A stretch of DNA of 64,000 nt from Nyssa sinensis (GCA_008638375.1 CM018036.1:14494328-14558327); one strand, 5' to 3'; shown: positions 48,170 through 60,394, counted from the stretch's first letter. Numbers and translations: made by a program. Notes: a model not told the origin generated them from the sequence alone.

Positions 48170-50150
48170 TCTATTTTATCATTTGTGAGGTGTGTGAGGT
48201 GGTTTCGGTACAGTTAGGCTGATATCTGGCATTTTGGTCTATCAAAACCCCAAAATGGGCCTTTTTGAGGCTGAAACTTGCATAAGTTTCAAACCAGGCA
48301 TCGGAACCGAGTGTCGTAAGTTCGTGCAAGTCTATTTTATTATTTTTGAGGTGTGTGAGGTGGTTTCGGTGTAGTTAGGCCGATATCCGGCATTTTGGTC
48401 TATCAAACCCCCAAAATGGGCCTTTTTGAGGCTGAAACTTGCATAAGTTTCAAACCGGGCATCGGAACCGAGTGTCGTAAGTTCGTGCAAGTCTATTTTA
48501 TCATTTGTGAGGTGTGTGAGGTGGTTTCAGTGTAGCTAGGCCGATATCTGGCATTTTGGTCTGTCAAAACCCGAAAATAGACTTTTTTGGAGTTGAAACT
48601 TGCATAAGTTTCAAACCGGGCATCGAAACCGAGTGTCGTAAGTTTGTGCAAGTCTATTTTATCATTTGTGAGGTGTGTGAGGTGGTTTCGGTACAGTTAG
48701 GCTGATATCTTGCATTTTGGTCTGTCAAAACCCCAAAATGGGCCTTTTTGAGGCTGAAACTTGCATAAGTTTCAAACCGGGCATCAGGAACTGAGTGTCG
48801 TAAGTTTGTGCAAGTCTATTTTATCATTTGTGAGGTGTGTGGGGTGGTTTCAATGCAGTTAGGCTGATATCTGGTATTTTAGTCTGTCAAAACCCCAAAA
48901 TGGGCCTGTTTAGAACTGAAACTTGCATAAGTTTCAAACCGGGCATCGAAACCGAGTGTCGTAAGTTCATGCAAGTCTATTCTATTTTATCATTTGTGAG
49001 GTGTGTGAGGTGGTTTCGGTGCAGTTAGGCCGATATTCGGCATTTTGGTCTATCAAAACCCCAAAATGGGCGTTTTTGTGGCTGAAACTTGCATAAATTT
49101 CGAACCGGGCATCGGAACCAAGTGTCGTAAGTTCGTGCAAGTCTATTTTATCATTTGTGAGGTGTGTGAGGTGGTTTCGGTGTAGTTAGGCTGATATCCG
49201 GCATTTTGGTCTGTCAAAACCCCAAAATGGGCCTTTTGAGGCTGAAACTTGCATAAGTTTCAAACCGGGCATCGGAACCGAGTGTCGTAAGTTCGTGCAA
49301 GTCTATTTTATCATTTTTGAGGTATGTGAGGTGGTTTCAGTGTAGCTAGGCCGATATCTGACATTTTGGTCTGTCAAAACCCCAAAATGGGCCTTTTTGG
49401 AGTTGAAACTTGCATGAGTTTCAAACCGGGCATCGGAACCGAGTGTCGTAAGTTCGTGCAAGTCTATTTTATCATTTGTGAGGTGTGTGAGGTGGTTTCG
49501 GTGCAGTTAGGCTGATATCCGACATTTTGGTCTGTCAAAACCCCAAAATGGGCCTTTTTGAGGCTAAAACTTGCATAAGTTTCAAACCGGGCATCGGAAC
49601 CAAGTGTCGTAAGTTCGTGCAAGTCTATTTTATCATTTGTGAGGTGTGTGAGGTGGTTTCAGTGTAGTTAGGCTGATATCTGGCATTTTGGTCTGTCAAA
49701 ACCCCAAAATGGGCCTTTTTGGAGCTAAAACTTGCATAAGTTTCGAACCGGGCATCGAAACCGAGTGTCGTAAGTTCGTGCAAGTCTATTTTATCATTTG
49801 TGAGATTTTTGAGGTGGTTTTGATGCAGTTAGGCCAATATCCGACATTTTGGTCTATCAAAACCCTAAAATGGGCCCTTTTGGAGCTGAAACTTGCATAA
49901 GTTTCAAACCGGGCATTGGAACCGAGTTCCGTAAGTTCGTGCAAGTCTATTTTATCATTTGTGAGGTGTGTGAGGTGGTTTCAGTGTAGTTAGGCTGATA
50001 TCTGACATTTTGGTCTGTCAAAACCCCAAAATGGGCCTTTTTGGAGCTGAAACTTGCATAAGTTTCAAACCGGGTATCGAAACCGAGTTCCGTAAGTTCG
50101 TGCAAGTCTATTTTGTCATTTTTGAGGTGTATGATGTGGTTTCAGTGCAT
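48170..50150 (-). repeat. E4 tandem array, 12 units of 161 bp
   Basis: The landmark GTGTCGTAAG recurs at 48311, 48472, 48633, 48795, 48956, 49122, 49282, 49443, 49604 and 49765, then in altered form near 49927 and 50088. The step is 160-162 bp except one 166. Each unit contains TGAAACTTGCATAAGTTTCA, an inverted repeat with 8-bp arms and a 4-nt loop. Confidence 0.95.
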
Positions 50151-50221
50151 TTTCTATAAATAATAAATCCACGAAAGTATATAATTTTAAAAACTTACTA
50201 AGGTTGTGAAGAGTCACGCTG

Positions 50222-51668
50222 TTAGCTGATCATCGTCTGCAAATGAGTCTGTATCTCGGCATATCGCTCCTCGAGGCTATCTAGTCTCTGGCACAGCACT
50301 ACATTCTCTTGTTGAACTACCTCCGTAGCTGAGTGTGCCCTAGCATCACTCTCAAAGGATGATGTCGTCGACGCCATCCCAGTCCCTAAGCCACGCACAT
50401 AGCCACGCCTCTTGCCCAGAACAGTCTCCCGTATCTGGTCATCGGTCAGTGGATCCTGACCTCAGGTGTTGGCTGATCACGCAGTCGGACCATCTCCTCC
50501 TATAAAAACATAAATATATGTTACTACTTTTATAACTTTAGATTAATATTAAATTAGTAATACTGTAGCAAGTTACATAAAAACTTACATAAAGCCGCTG
50601 TGCTTCAGGCCCAGCCCAACCCTTATTAGGGTTGTAGTGCGTCCTGTGCCACAAATCAATGGGGCTGGGTGGTGCACCGGTGTCCTGGTCTCGTTGGAGC
50701 AAATAAATAGTAGCTTATGAAGAATGATTTCATGAATAGATTATACAATAAGAACTTGATTCATTTATTAACTTACCATATCATGCCTATACTGTACAAA
50801 AGAACGTGATCCACCACAGTGGGTCACCTTCTGCTTGCTTCTACTCTCGCTATTCTTCCTGCTTAGTTCCTACACTTGGCCAAAACAAAGAAGGTTAGTA
50901 TAAATGATACTGATTTAAACCAGACAACAAAAGTAATTTGAACAATTTTTACCTGGAATGTATCACTTGCGAACCGGTCGCACAGTAACATCCAATCCTC
51001 CACCGTCACCCCCTTGTAGGGTCTGTCACGGGGCTCTCTACCGGCTGCCACCTCCGCCTCGTAGTGCATGTGCAGACGGTGTCGATAGTCCCTTGAAACG
51101 GACTCCCAGGTAACGATCCACAGCCCTCGCTACGTGAGGTAAGTGAAGATCGATGTCAAACTTCTCCTGTAAAGCATGTCATTGTCAAAACATTACGGCA
51201 TTAGAAATGTTAAAATTTAGTTCAACACAATAATAAAAGACATACCAGGATCTGCTCATGAATAGCCTGTAGATCCTCCTGAGTGATATGACTCCAGTCA
51301 GTAATATGGAGTGGGGCGCGTAGTCGGCAAATGATGCCGACCTCTGTGATGAACTACTCTGCCCACCCACCAACGGGCTTCAGCAAGCCCTCAGGTAGCT
51401 CAATCCGGAGTCGCGCACCCCCTGCTGCCTCCATCTGTGTCTACAAACTCTGATTCTTCGACCTACCACGCCCTCGTCTAGCACTGGTGGTGGCCGAAGC
51501 TTTAGAAACAATAAAATAGAAACAATTAGTACCATATTTATATAAGCATTAATACAAAATGGAACTATCCATACCATCAATGGCAGGATCGATCGATCCT
51601 GTAGAGGAAGGGAAAGGGGTCGATGGGTCCACCGGGGCTGCGCGTCTACGTGATCCTGGTCCAACCAT
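50222..51668 (-). pseudogene. E4 TNP1-like (Transposase_24 family) gene, possibly nearly intact
   Basis: The start at 51668 reads MVGPGSRRRAAPVDPSTPFP. Six exons match the other elements. Motifs: RIELPEGLLKPVGGW, FDIDLHLPHVARAVDRYL, GVTVEDWMLLCDRFASDTFQ, SRSKQKVTHCGGSRSFV, ETVLGKRRGYVRGLGTG, and a heptad-like tail (ENVVLCQRLDSLEERYAE). The stop TAA is at 50222-50224. The TGG-to-TAG-like change after KPVGGW (near 51355-51365) and a possible 1-nt shift near 51095 (FRDYRHRLHMH crossing frames) probably break it. Role in En/Spm: binds subterminal repeats; here inferred. Confidence 0.82.
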
Positions 51669-51784
51669 ATCTAAAACAAAAGTTTAAAAGTAAATTCCAT
51701 TACATCATAAAAATTAAAATCCATTACAGCATAAAATTGAATATCCATTACACTTAATCTTACCACATGTAACACCTATTACAA

Positions 51785-54700
51785 TTACTCATCTGAGTTT
51801 GTATCATCATCTGAACTTGAATTTTCTTCAGTCTCGGTACAATACTCTAACAATGTCTCATCATCAAAATCACTTTCCTCGTCATCATCATCATTAATGA
51901 ACGTTGCATCCCTCGGATCTAATTGTGTGGTATTGGTGACGTCGGAAGCTACGACATGAATTGGTTCTACATCAGTTCTATTCAACCGATACGAACTAAC
52001 ATCTTCCTGATCATGCCGGACAACACCATCGTGGGCAGTTTGAGACTCTTCTTGTAGTGCCTCCTCAATCCTCTCCAACTCTTCATCTCCCTCGCCAACT
52101 TCTAGAACATCATAAACATTTCTAGTTTTTATTTTTTGGACAACATGCCAATCACCTCTTATTTTTATGTCCTTCAAATAGAAAACTTGTTTTGCAACTG
52201 ATGCCAAAACATATGGATCATCTTTAAATGCCGTACGTGACGTATTAACACTTATGAAGTGGTTATCAATCTGCATTCCAGTCTTCTTATTAGTTACATC
52301 CCATCAATCACATTTAAAAATATACACAGAATGACTGTAGCAATAATGCAACTGTATGATGTCTTTTAAAACACCATAGTACTCTACAGTTTGTCCTCCG
52401 TCACCATCTCCTTCAACAAGGACTCCGTTATTCTGTGTTCGTCGGATGACCTCACGTTCCCTTGTGTGAAATCGAACACCATCAACAATTAAACCGGTGT
52501 AGCAGGATATCCTTTGATCAGGACCACATGCCAAGGAATATAATTGATCGTACGCCTCAGGAGATTGTTGGTGGCATAATAGCTTCATCTATTAATTCAG
52601 TACAAGTACAAAATTACTTTTATACAAATACATTAACTAATACAATTACAATTAATTGAAACCTATTCTTACGTGATCTCCGAACCACTTTGGAAAGAAA
52701 TTTTTCTGTCTTTGCTCCAGATCAGAACTTGATACATGTTCTCTCTGAAGCTCGAGCGTATGCTCACTGCATAAGATGAGATATGTTATATGTAACTTAC
52801 ATTTGTATATTAACGTAGTATTGCAATGATTTCAATAAACTTACTTAAAATATGGCAATGTCTCCTCGCAGTTGTTGAGCACGGTGTAGTGGGCTCTTTC
52901 CAAGTCTGGAGGATGACACCATTCATATATACGGGCACCTATTGGCCGCACAGTCTGATTAAACACCAGCAAGGCCAGTTCGTTGTTGCCCTGGACATCT
53001 ATCAGAATTTCGCTCTTCACGATTAAACCTTGTCTCAATATCTTCAAGATGCATAGAGCAGAAGGTGAGACATTCAGCATCAATGTAAGCCTCAGCAATT
53101 GACCCTTCCGGTCGTGCTCTGTTACGCACATATTGCTTCAATGTGTGCAAATATCTGTTTTGATAATTAATCAGTTATAGATTAAAATAGTTAGGACGGA
53201 TAGATAACACAATTGACAAAATTAAATGTACCTTTCTATTGGATACATCCAACGGTATTGGACAGGTCCGCCAATTTTTGCCTCATGAGGCAAATGCACC
53301 GCTAAGTGGACCATGATATCGAAGAAAGCTGGAGGGAAAATCTGTTCCAACTTGTAGAGGATCACGACAACATCCCTTTCGAGCTTGTCAAGTACTTCCA
53401 CATTCAACGTCTTCGCACATAATTCTCTAAAGAAGCAACCCAACTCAGTTATTGTAGTCGATATGTGATCGGTGAGATACCCACGTAGTGCAACCGAAAA
53501 AAGTCATTGTAAAAGGACATGGCAGTCATGGCTCTTCAATCTGGATATTTTTCCATCTATAACATTTACATACCGAGATATATTCGATGCGTATCCATCT
53601 GGGAACTTCACCGATTTAAACCACTCGCAAATCCTCATTCTCTCTGCGGATGATAACGTATACTGTGCAGGAGGCACGATATATTTATCACCGCTACGTA
53701 TTAAGTGCAGCTCTTTCCTTATTCCCAGCTCCTGCAAGTCCAACCGAGCTTTAACACTATCTTTTGTCTTCCCTTCAATGTTCATTACAGTTCCCAGCAC
53801 ATTATCACATATGTTTTTCTCGATGTGCATCACATCCAAATTGTGCTTCAACTTAAGAGTCTCCCAGTACGGCAAATCAAAAAATATGCTCTTCTTCGTC
53901 CAATTTAAGTCCACATCAGTACGCTTCCTTTTCTTACTACCCTGATATCTTCCCAAACCTCACTGGTTGGATAACTGCCAACTGCGCTAACACGTCTTTG
54001 CCAGACAACAATGGAGCTAGCAATCTGCGCTCAATTTGTCCATCAAAGAGATGCTTCTGCCGATTTCGCCAGCCATGCGATGGCGGTAGAAAACGACTGA
54101 TGGCCCATGTAACATATCTTCCTCCCATTTGACAAATGTAGGGAACATGCATCCTTATTGCAAACTGGACATGCCAGATACCCCTTAGTGCTCCACCCAG
54201 ACAAGTTCTCGTATGCTAGAAAGTCATTTATGGTCCAAAGTAACGCGGCATGCAATTGAAATGTCTCATTCTTAGAGACATCGTATGCCCCCACTCCCAC
54301 CTCCCACAATTCCTTCAACTCGTCCACTAAAGGACGCAAGTACACATCAATTTCATTACCAGGAGACTTCGGTCCCGGAATAAGCAACGACATGTAGATA
54401 AATGGTTCTTTCATGCATTTCCACGGTGGCAAGTTATACAGCACAAGCAACACCGGCCACATGCTGTAGGCATTACTCATGTCACCGAATGGGTTGAAAC
54501 CGTCGCTAGCCAGCCCAAGTCGTACATTACATGGCTCATTTGCAAACCATTCGTGATTTGTATCAAACTCAGCCCAAGCTTGTGAATCTGTTGGATGCCT
54601 ACATACATTTTCCTCAACAACACGCTTCTCCTTATGCCACCGCATATCTTTTGCCGTCTTCTGAGACATGTACAACCTTTGTAGCCTCAGTTTTAAGGGA

Positions 54701-55477
54701 AAATATCTAAGCACCTTGTGCGGAAATTGTCTTCTTCTTTCCTTCATTCAGCTTGTACCTGGGTTCGTGGCACTACCGTACACTCCTTCAATTGTTCAGT
54801 CTCCTTCCAAAATAACATGCAATCGTTTTTGCAAGCATGTATGGGAATATACCCGAGGCCCAAATCTCTTAATATTCTTTTCGCCTCGTAATATGAGTTC
54901 GGAAGGGTCTCCCTAGTAGGAAGCACTACTTTAATCAATTCAATGGCCATAGTAACTGATTTGTTACTCCAACGGTTGATGGTCATAAGATGAAGGAGTT
55001 TCACGAGAAAGTCCAGTTTCGAAAACTTATCACAACCCAGGGTATAACGGCTACCTTGCTTCCCTCAACAACGACTCAAATGCGATCGATGGTCCCGTGT
55101 CACTCCTGTGACTACTCGCCCCAGTTGTAGCCCCCTGCAAGTCTGCCATCATTTGTGGCAAGCCTTCGTAACCAACCCCAACATTATCACCAAAGTCAAC
55201 ATCGTCGTCTTCTTCTTCATCATCAAATACCACTCGTACGTCACGGCGTTTCCCGTGAAATTCCCAACACGTATATCGCTTGTCCATCCCGTGTTCGAGT
55301 AGGTGCTCTTTGAACCTCATCTATGTGCATATAATCCCTATTATTGCACCTCCTACATGGACATCTTATCCTATTTCTCCCATCTGCAGATGCACGGGCA
55401 AACTCAATAAAATCTTTGATCCCCTTCACATACCCTGGCAAATGCCTGCCCCTCAAGTCCATCCAACTCTTATCCAT
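51785..55477 (-). pseudogene. E4 TNP2-like CACTA transposase, best-preserved copy
   Basis: Exons: about 53232-55477, 52845-53154, 52673-52766 and 51785-52588. Order of domains: Transpos_assoc (MDKSWMDLRGRHLPGYVKGI; CPCRRCNNRDYM), an acidic linker (FDDEEEDDDVDFGD), Transposase_21 (LGLASDGFNPFGDMSNAYSM, NLPPWKCMKEPF, KGYLACPVCNKDACSLHLS; 54043-54747), HNLDVMHIEKNICDN, DUF4218 (FFRELCAKTLNVE, FFDIMVHLAVHLPHEAK, QYRWMYPIERY), DUF4216 (52304-52588, then 51785-52276) and an acidic C-terminus. Damage seen: a 1-nt insertion near 55310, frame changes near 55030 and 54750, and TGA for the W in KCDWWD near 52302. Splice borders are GT-AG. In active CACTA elements this protein catalyses excision and insertion. 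Confidence 0.87.
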
Positions 55478-55499
55478 TTTCGTCTACCTAATACAAGTA

Positions 55500-55955
55500 A
55501 AAAATGATACTCGTTATAAATATGAAACATGAATCCTATCACCTCCAACTTCTCTCTAAAGGGTAAGGTGGTCCTATCCCATTCGTGAATGCACAATCTA
55601 CATTGCAATCAGCAACAATCAAATGCTTGATTCCACTCGGACAAAATTTCGGCAGCATCTCCCCAGGGTTCTCCAAGTATACGAGATAGACGTTAACACG
55701 CCTAAATATATACCCAGAGAACAATAGGAGACCGTGCTGAAATTTTATCATAGTGAAATATTCAAGCATATGCGCTATTGATTGCAATGCAGATTTATGC
55801 ATTCCCGAACTGTCCTCTCTGGACAATTCAAGAATCGATTTTCATACACACGAGCCCAATCGCGAATAAATTTCGTGACAAGATTCACATGTGATGAAAA
55901 TGACTCCCGAACGGGGCTAGGCTTACATGAATGCAATTACACGATTGGTTTCTTA
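55500..55955 (-). other. E4 conserved upstream exon with a 95-codon ORF
   Basis: Counterpart of 20927-21375 in E1. The ORF at 55539-55826 starts MSREDSSGMHKSALQ and has no domain I recognise; it contains DCNVDCAFTNGIGPPYPLER. The nucleotide sequence is conserved in three elements, but the frame is open only in E4. It might be an untranslated exon, a frame-damaged N-terminal extension, or a third element-encoded protein. Confidence 0.45.
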
Positions 55956-55960
55956 ATCGT

Positions 55961-57705
55961 TTAATTATAAAAATGGTTGATTCATGGAATCAACACTAAT
56001 TTATGCTTGTACTTTCTTAGAGAAAGGGGTAATTATATTCCAATATCGAAACAAAATTACTAATAACGTACACTGCTGAGTCAGCAGGTTTGACAGTATT
56101 CAACCCCATTGATGTGATTGAATGGCTACTATAATACTGCCGAGGGACAACGATGAAAACTAAAAGCTAAAAACAAGGAAGCGACTACATCAATTTGACC
56201 CCTCACAAAAGCAACCCAACCAATACAAATATAATATTGATGTTGATGTTGATGTTGATGCTAATATAATACCAAATTACATCCATTAACTTGTCCATTT
56301 GACTTAATTAAACTGCACTTGCACCACCACTGATAAGAAAATTCAAAACTAAACAATATATATATATATATATATATGGAAGTTGCTTCCCTCTTACTAT
56401 CATCATAAAGTAAATAGCAGTTTTTATATGTTTTTTTTCTTTATCAGGATACTTTACTTCTCAAGATAATATTAAAGTTGAACATTTATATACTTTTTTT
56501 TTTTTTAAGATGATAAGATAATTATAACGTCACTAAATTAAGGAAGACATTTCAAGGATTATTTCTTCCAAAAATTAAATCAAATCAATAACATTCAACA
56601 AACACATTGTTGGCTGAGGAAATATCCTATTTTAGCAGAGAGAAATTAATAGTTTTTTTAAAAAAAAATCTTTATACTATTAATTATTAGGACTAGCCTA
56701 ATTGATAACTCATAACTGACCATCTAAAAAAAAAAAAAACTCATAACTTCTCCTAAAGAAAAGCCATAAGTTTCACTTTCACTCTCTCAGCTAAAGGATG
56801 TATAATTTATTTATTTATTTCAATTTTATTTATATAATTATTAAATAATTTATTGTGGTTTTTAACTTCAAAATTGAGAAATTTTTATGAGCCTATAAAA
56901 TAATAACAATCATACAATATGCCTTGTATTGTAAGGAGAAAAAAAAAAGGTAAAAATAATTGTATATGAGATGGGGCATGGAGGTGTAGCGAAACTAGGT
57001 CCAACTTAATTAATTTATGGTCTGGGATTGAGCTCTACCTAGACCCAAATATCAAACATTGTAATTTACAAGGCAAAACCAGTAAAAAAACAAAAATTAG
57101 AGGGTCTCTAGAAAATTTTAGAGAGAATTTTAGATTGGATCAAAATTTTGGAGTAAAAATAAGAAAAATAATAAATAACAGTTAGATTGTAGTTTGGACT
57201 ACCCTACATGTGCTTTGAACCTTGGTAATTTCAATTTTTTTCTTTTTTATGCTATTTCTTTTGGGCCGAGTTAGGTCTCAAGTGGTTGCTAGTTGATTAC
57301 ATCATTTTCAACATTGAAAGGGAAACATGCATAGAGAGAGAATCAAAAGAAAAACTAAAAATGCAACAAAACAAATTCAGAATTATTTGGTTAGGCAATG
57401 ATTTTTATATCCATGTACAAAATACAATAAACAAATTCAATAACAAAAAGATGAAGAGTACAAAATACAGGAAACAAATTCAATAATTAAAGAGTAAATT
57501 ATACTAATTTGAAATCGTGATTCACTACCCAATATCATTATCAACTTCTATTAGCTAATTGAATCTACTTGAATTATGATCAACACTCTATGAAAAAATC
57601 ATATTGGAAAAGTCTAATGCCAATGGTGACATATATTATGATTAGAAGTTATTATATATTTTAATATCATTTATTTGGTTAATAGTCTCAACAAATCATA
57701 AATTA

Positions 57706-57756
<51 letters not shown>

Positions 57757-58500
57757 AGTTATGTACACATGATAATTTATAATTCATATACTTCAAGCCA
57801 AACTCGCCCACTACCCATACTCAACTCGTCCGACATCCAAACTCGTATTAACCTAATTATATACTAAAAACTTCTTTTAATTGGTTTAAAAGGATTTATT
57901 GAAAGCAATTACATATACTTCTAGGAAATAAAACTTCTTTATTCCATTTTATGTGGTCCCAAAAAGAGTCCCATTTGTACGAAAACTTTTTATTTTTTGA
58001 TAAAGTGCACAAAGCATCTCATTTGATTGGGTGCAAAGAAAACTTTTTCTGTTTGCATAAAATCCAAGCAATATGGAAATTGCAAAATTTATATTTTTTT
58101 CTTCTCTTTAACCTTTCTTGGTTTTCCTTTTTACACCAATAGTTTATGTATAGATGTGTTATCAGTCAGAATCAGCATCTCTTGATTGAAATTTCTTAGA
58201 TGTTGACAATATAAATGTCTGTGGACATGAACACCAAAACAAACATAAGATTTATTTGATTCAACAATGAAATTACATTCAGTTTAGAGGGAATCAAGAG
58301 AGGGACAGTGAAATTGAGAAAGAATTGGGAACAAATGAGATATAGCTACACAGAATCGGGAGAGAACAAGTGAAATTTTATGTGTATATATGAACAGAGA
58401 TATGAAAGACTATTTTCATCTTAAATTTTCAACAAATCACTGTGATGTTCAACTTCCTGGTCATGTGGCCCAGCCATTCCCAAAACTCATATATTACAAG
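55961..58500 (-). other. E4 first-intron region, nothing recognised
   Basis: AT-rich with a long (AT)n run at 57709-57754 and a shorter one near 56360. A GTTGAT repeat lies at 56238-56260. No domain-bearing ORF was found and no captured gene recognised. Confidence 0.5.
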
Positions 58501-58539
58501 AAGAAAAATAAACAACTTTAAAACAAACCCAAACCTGAT

Positions 58540-58790
58540 TGTCTCAAAGTCGGTGAAGTGGTGATAGATCGGAGATCGGAGATCGATCCAGACAGAGAAA
58601 CCGAGCGACGCCGAGCGATGGAGAAGAAACCGAGCGACGGAGAAGAAACCGAGCGACGCCGAACGACAGAGAAGAAACCGAGCGACAGGAGAAAAACCAA
58701 GAGATCGGAGATAATCGAAGGTCCGAACCAAGAGAGAGATATGAAATAGCGAAAGTGATGAGAGAGCGTAGAGAGATTCGAGAAACGGAG
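58540..58790 (-). promoter_or_regulatory. E4 CT-rich leader (5' exon)
   Basis: On the minus strand a set of near repeats TCGCTCGGTTTCTTCTCC runs into GATCTCCGATCTATCACCAC and TTCACCGACTTTGAGAC, similar to the E1 leader. The repeats explain the S/R/F-rich ORFs here, which I do not regard as genes. Confidence 0.6.
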
Positions 58791-58799
58791 GTGATATAT

Positions 58800-59172
58800 A
58801 CGGGCTTATTAGCGACGCACACAGTGCGTCGCTAATAGTTCCTGTGCGTCGCTAATTATATGGAAAAACGGCACCGTTTGCGTCCAAAACACCATTTGCG
58901 ACTCACAACTGAGCGTCGCTAAAGGAAAAAAAGTATTTGCGGCGCACACCCGTGCGTCGCAAAAAGTTTCATCTTATTGGCGACGCACAGTGCGTCGCAA
59001 ATACTCTTTTCGGGCGTCGCTAAATTATTGGCGCCCTAATTTTTTTGGCGGGAAGGGCAATATACACTTTTATTTGCGACACACAAACGGCCGTCGCTAA
59101 TAGTGACTATTTGCGACGCATTTTGTGCGTCGCAAATACTGTGCGTCGCAAAAAACTATTTTTCTTGTAGTG
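58800..59172 (-). repeat. E4 5' subterminal array and 5' terminal repeat
   Basis: Inverted pairs such as TTAGCGACGCACACAGTGCG at 58808 and TTTGCGACGC/GCGTCGCAAA pairs lead to the TTCTTGTAGTG end. The 5' arrays use TTTGCGACGC more often, the 3' arrays TTAGCGACGC. Confidence 0.88.
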
Positions 59173-60217
59173 ATAATTAAGGTATGTATTCAGGAAAAAA
59201 AAAATCTAATTTTTTAAAATCTAATTTAGTATCTCAATTGGACAATTGATTTAGACATACAACTCCTTTATCTTCAACATGACAACATAAGAACAATAAA
59301 TTTATTTTTATAAAATAGTTATAATTAGTAAAATTATTTAAAACAAATAAAACATTATTTAATTTTTTTTATAATTCCTTTTTTATTACAAACAAATTAA
59401 ATACAAGTTTTTTTTTTTTTTTTTACTAAAACCTTATTTTTTAATTTTTTTAATTATAAAAATTCTTTTATTTATGATTTTTTTAAAAATTTTCTTAAAC
59501 TTCATTTCCATGTGACTACATTTTTTTTTTTTATTCATGTGTTTGTGATATATATTTTTGTAATTATATCCTTTACAATAGAATTCTTTAGAGACACTGC
59601 TTCACTTGGTGAAAGTTTGTTTCTTTTAGTTTTTTGTAATGGAATATCTATTGTAATATATATCCTAATATTAGTAATATTACAATATTAATTTCCTAGT
59701 ATTAGTACAATATTGCTATATTAGTTTGCTAGTACTAGTAATATTAGGATATATACAAGATGTTTTAGGTTTTTAATTTTTGTTTTGTTTTGTTTTTTGA
59801 TGTTTGATATAATTAGTAAAAATTATTATTTTTTTATTTTATGGGACCTTTTTTTAATCAAATTTAGACTTTTATGTCTTATATTTTTACTTTTAATTGA
59901 ATTATATTTTATTATAAATATATGCAAAGTTTAAAAAAAAAAAATTATAAGTAGAACTTAAAAGTTTGTTTTATTCATTTTATGTGTCAGCCGGTCCACG
60001 GGGCCTCCAATCACATGGCCCATTTACTTAGTCATGAGGGCGCTTTGGTCGATGATTAGCATTGCGGTTGGCGGCTGGCTGACTGGTGAACCTAGTCATC
60101 GCATTTCTGCATTAAATGATGATGGGAGCTTCCGATAACGAAGTTAATTATTAATGTCATATTGGACGAGTAGTCCTCAATATTTGTAAAGGATTCTAAA
60201 GTCAATTCCAACTGTGT
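59173..60217. other. AT-rich host intergenic DNA
   Basis: Mostly A/T homopolymers and short AT motifs (for example 59410-59425 and 59520-59535). The region 59985-60130 is more GC-rich (GGCCTCCAATCACATGGCCC) but has no ORF I can support. Confidence 0.6.
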
Positions 60218-60286
60218 GTGAAATGTTTTAATATTTTTAAACATTTTTTACATAGACTTCTCAAGTCTTTGCAACAGGGTCAAGAG

Positions 60287-60394
60287 GAGCAATCAATTCG
60301 TGAATTTGCATCTGGTGCAGATGCTCTATTTATGATCAAGGAGCAATCAATTCTAGAATTTGCATCTGGTGCAGATGCTCCATTTAAGATGAAT
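60287..60394 (+). repeat. Two tandem 54-bp units, in frame (18 codons each)
   Basis: The unit starts GAGCAATCAATTC and contains GAATTTGCATCTGGTGCAGA. Copies at 60287-60340 and 60341-60394 differ at a few bases. In the frame of an open stretch at 60218-60439 they read EQSIREFASGADALFMIK and EQSILEFASGADAPFKMN. It could be an upstream exon of the DUF247 gene or a chance open stretch. Confidence 0.6.

Larger units (their letters stand above)
47289..59172 (-). mobile_element. CACTA transposon E4, complete and un-nested
   Basis: It begins CACTACAACAAAATGCACTA (3' end) and ends TTTTTCTTGTAGTG (5' end), with a perfect 3-bp duplication ATA at 47286-47288 and 59173-59175. At 11,884 bp it holds a full set of family parts without inserted elements. 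In its own 5' to 3' order they are: subterminal array (59172-58800), leader (58790-58540), intron, upstream exon, TNP2-like gene, TNP1-like gene, 12-unit array, conserved block and 3' array. Its genes are the best preserved of the window but still carry at least a 1-nt insertion and a TGG-to-TGA stop. Confidence 0.93.

Noticed and set aside
58429..58822. S/F/R-rich ORFs near the E4 5' end as genes
   Set aside because: They arise from near-identical short CT-rich repeats in the leader and overlap in three frames.
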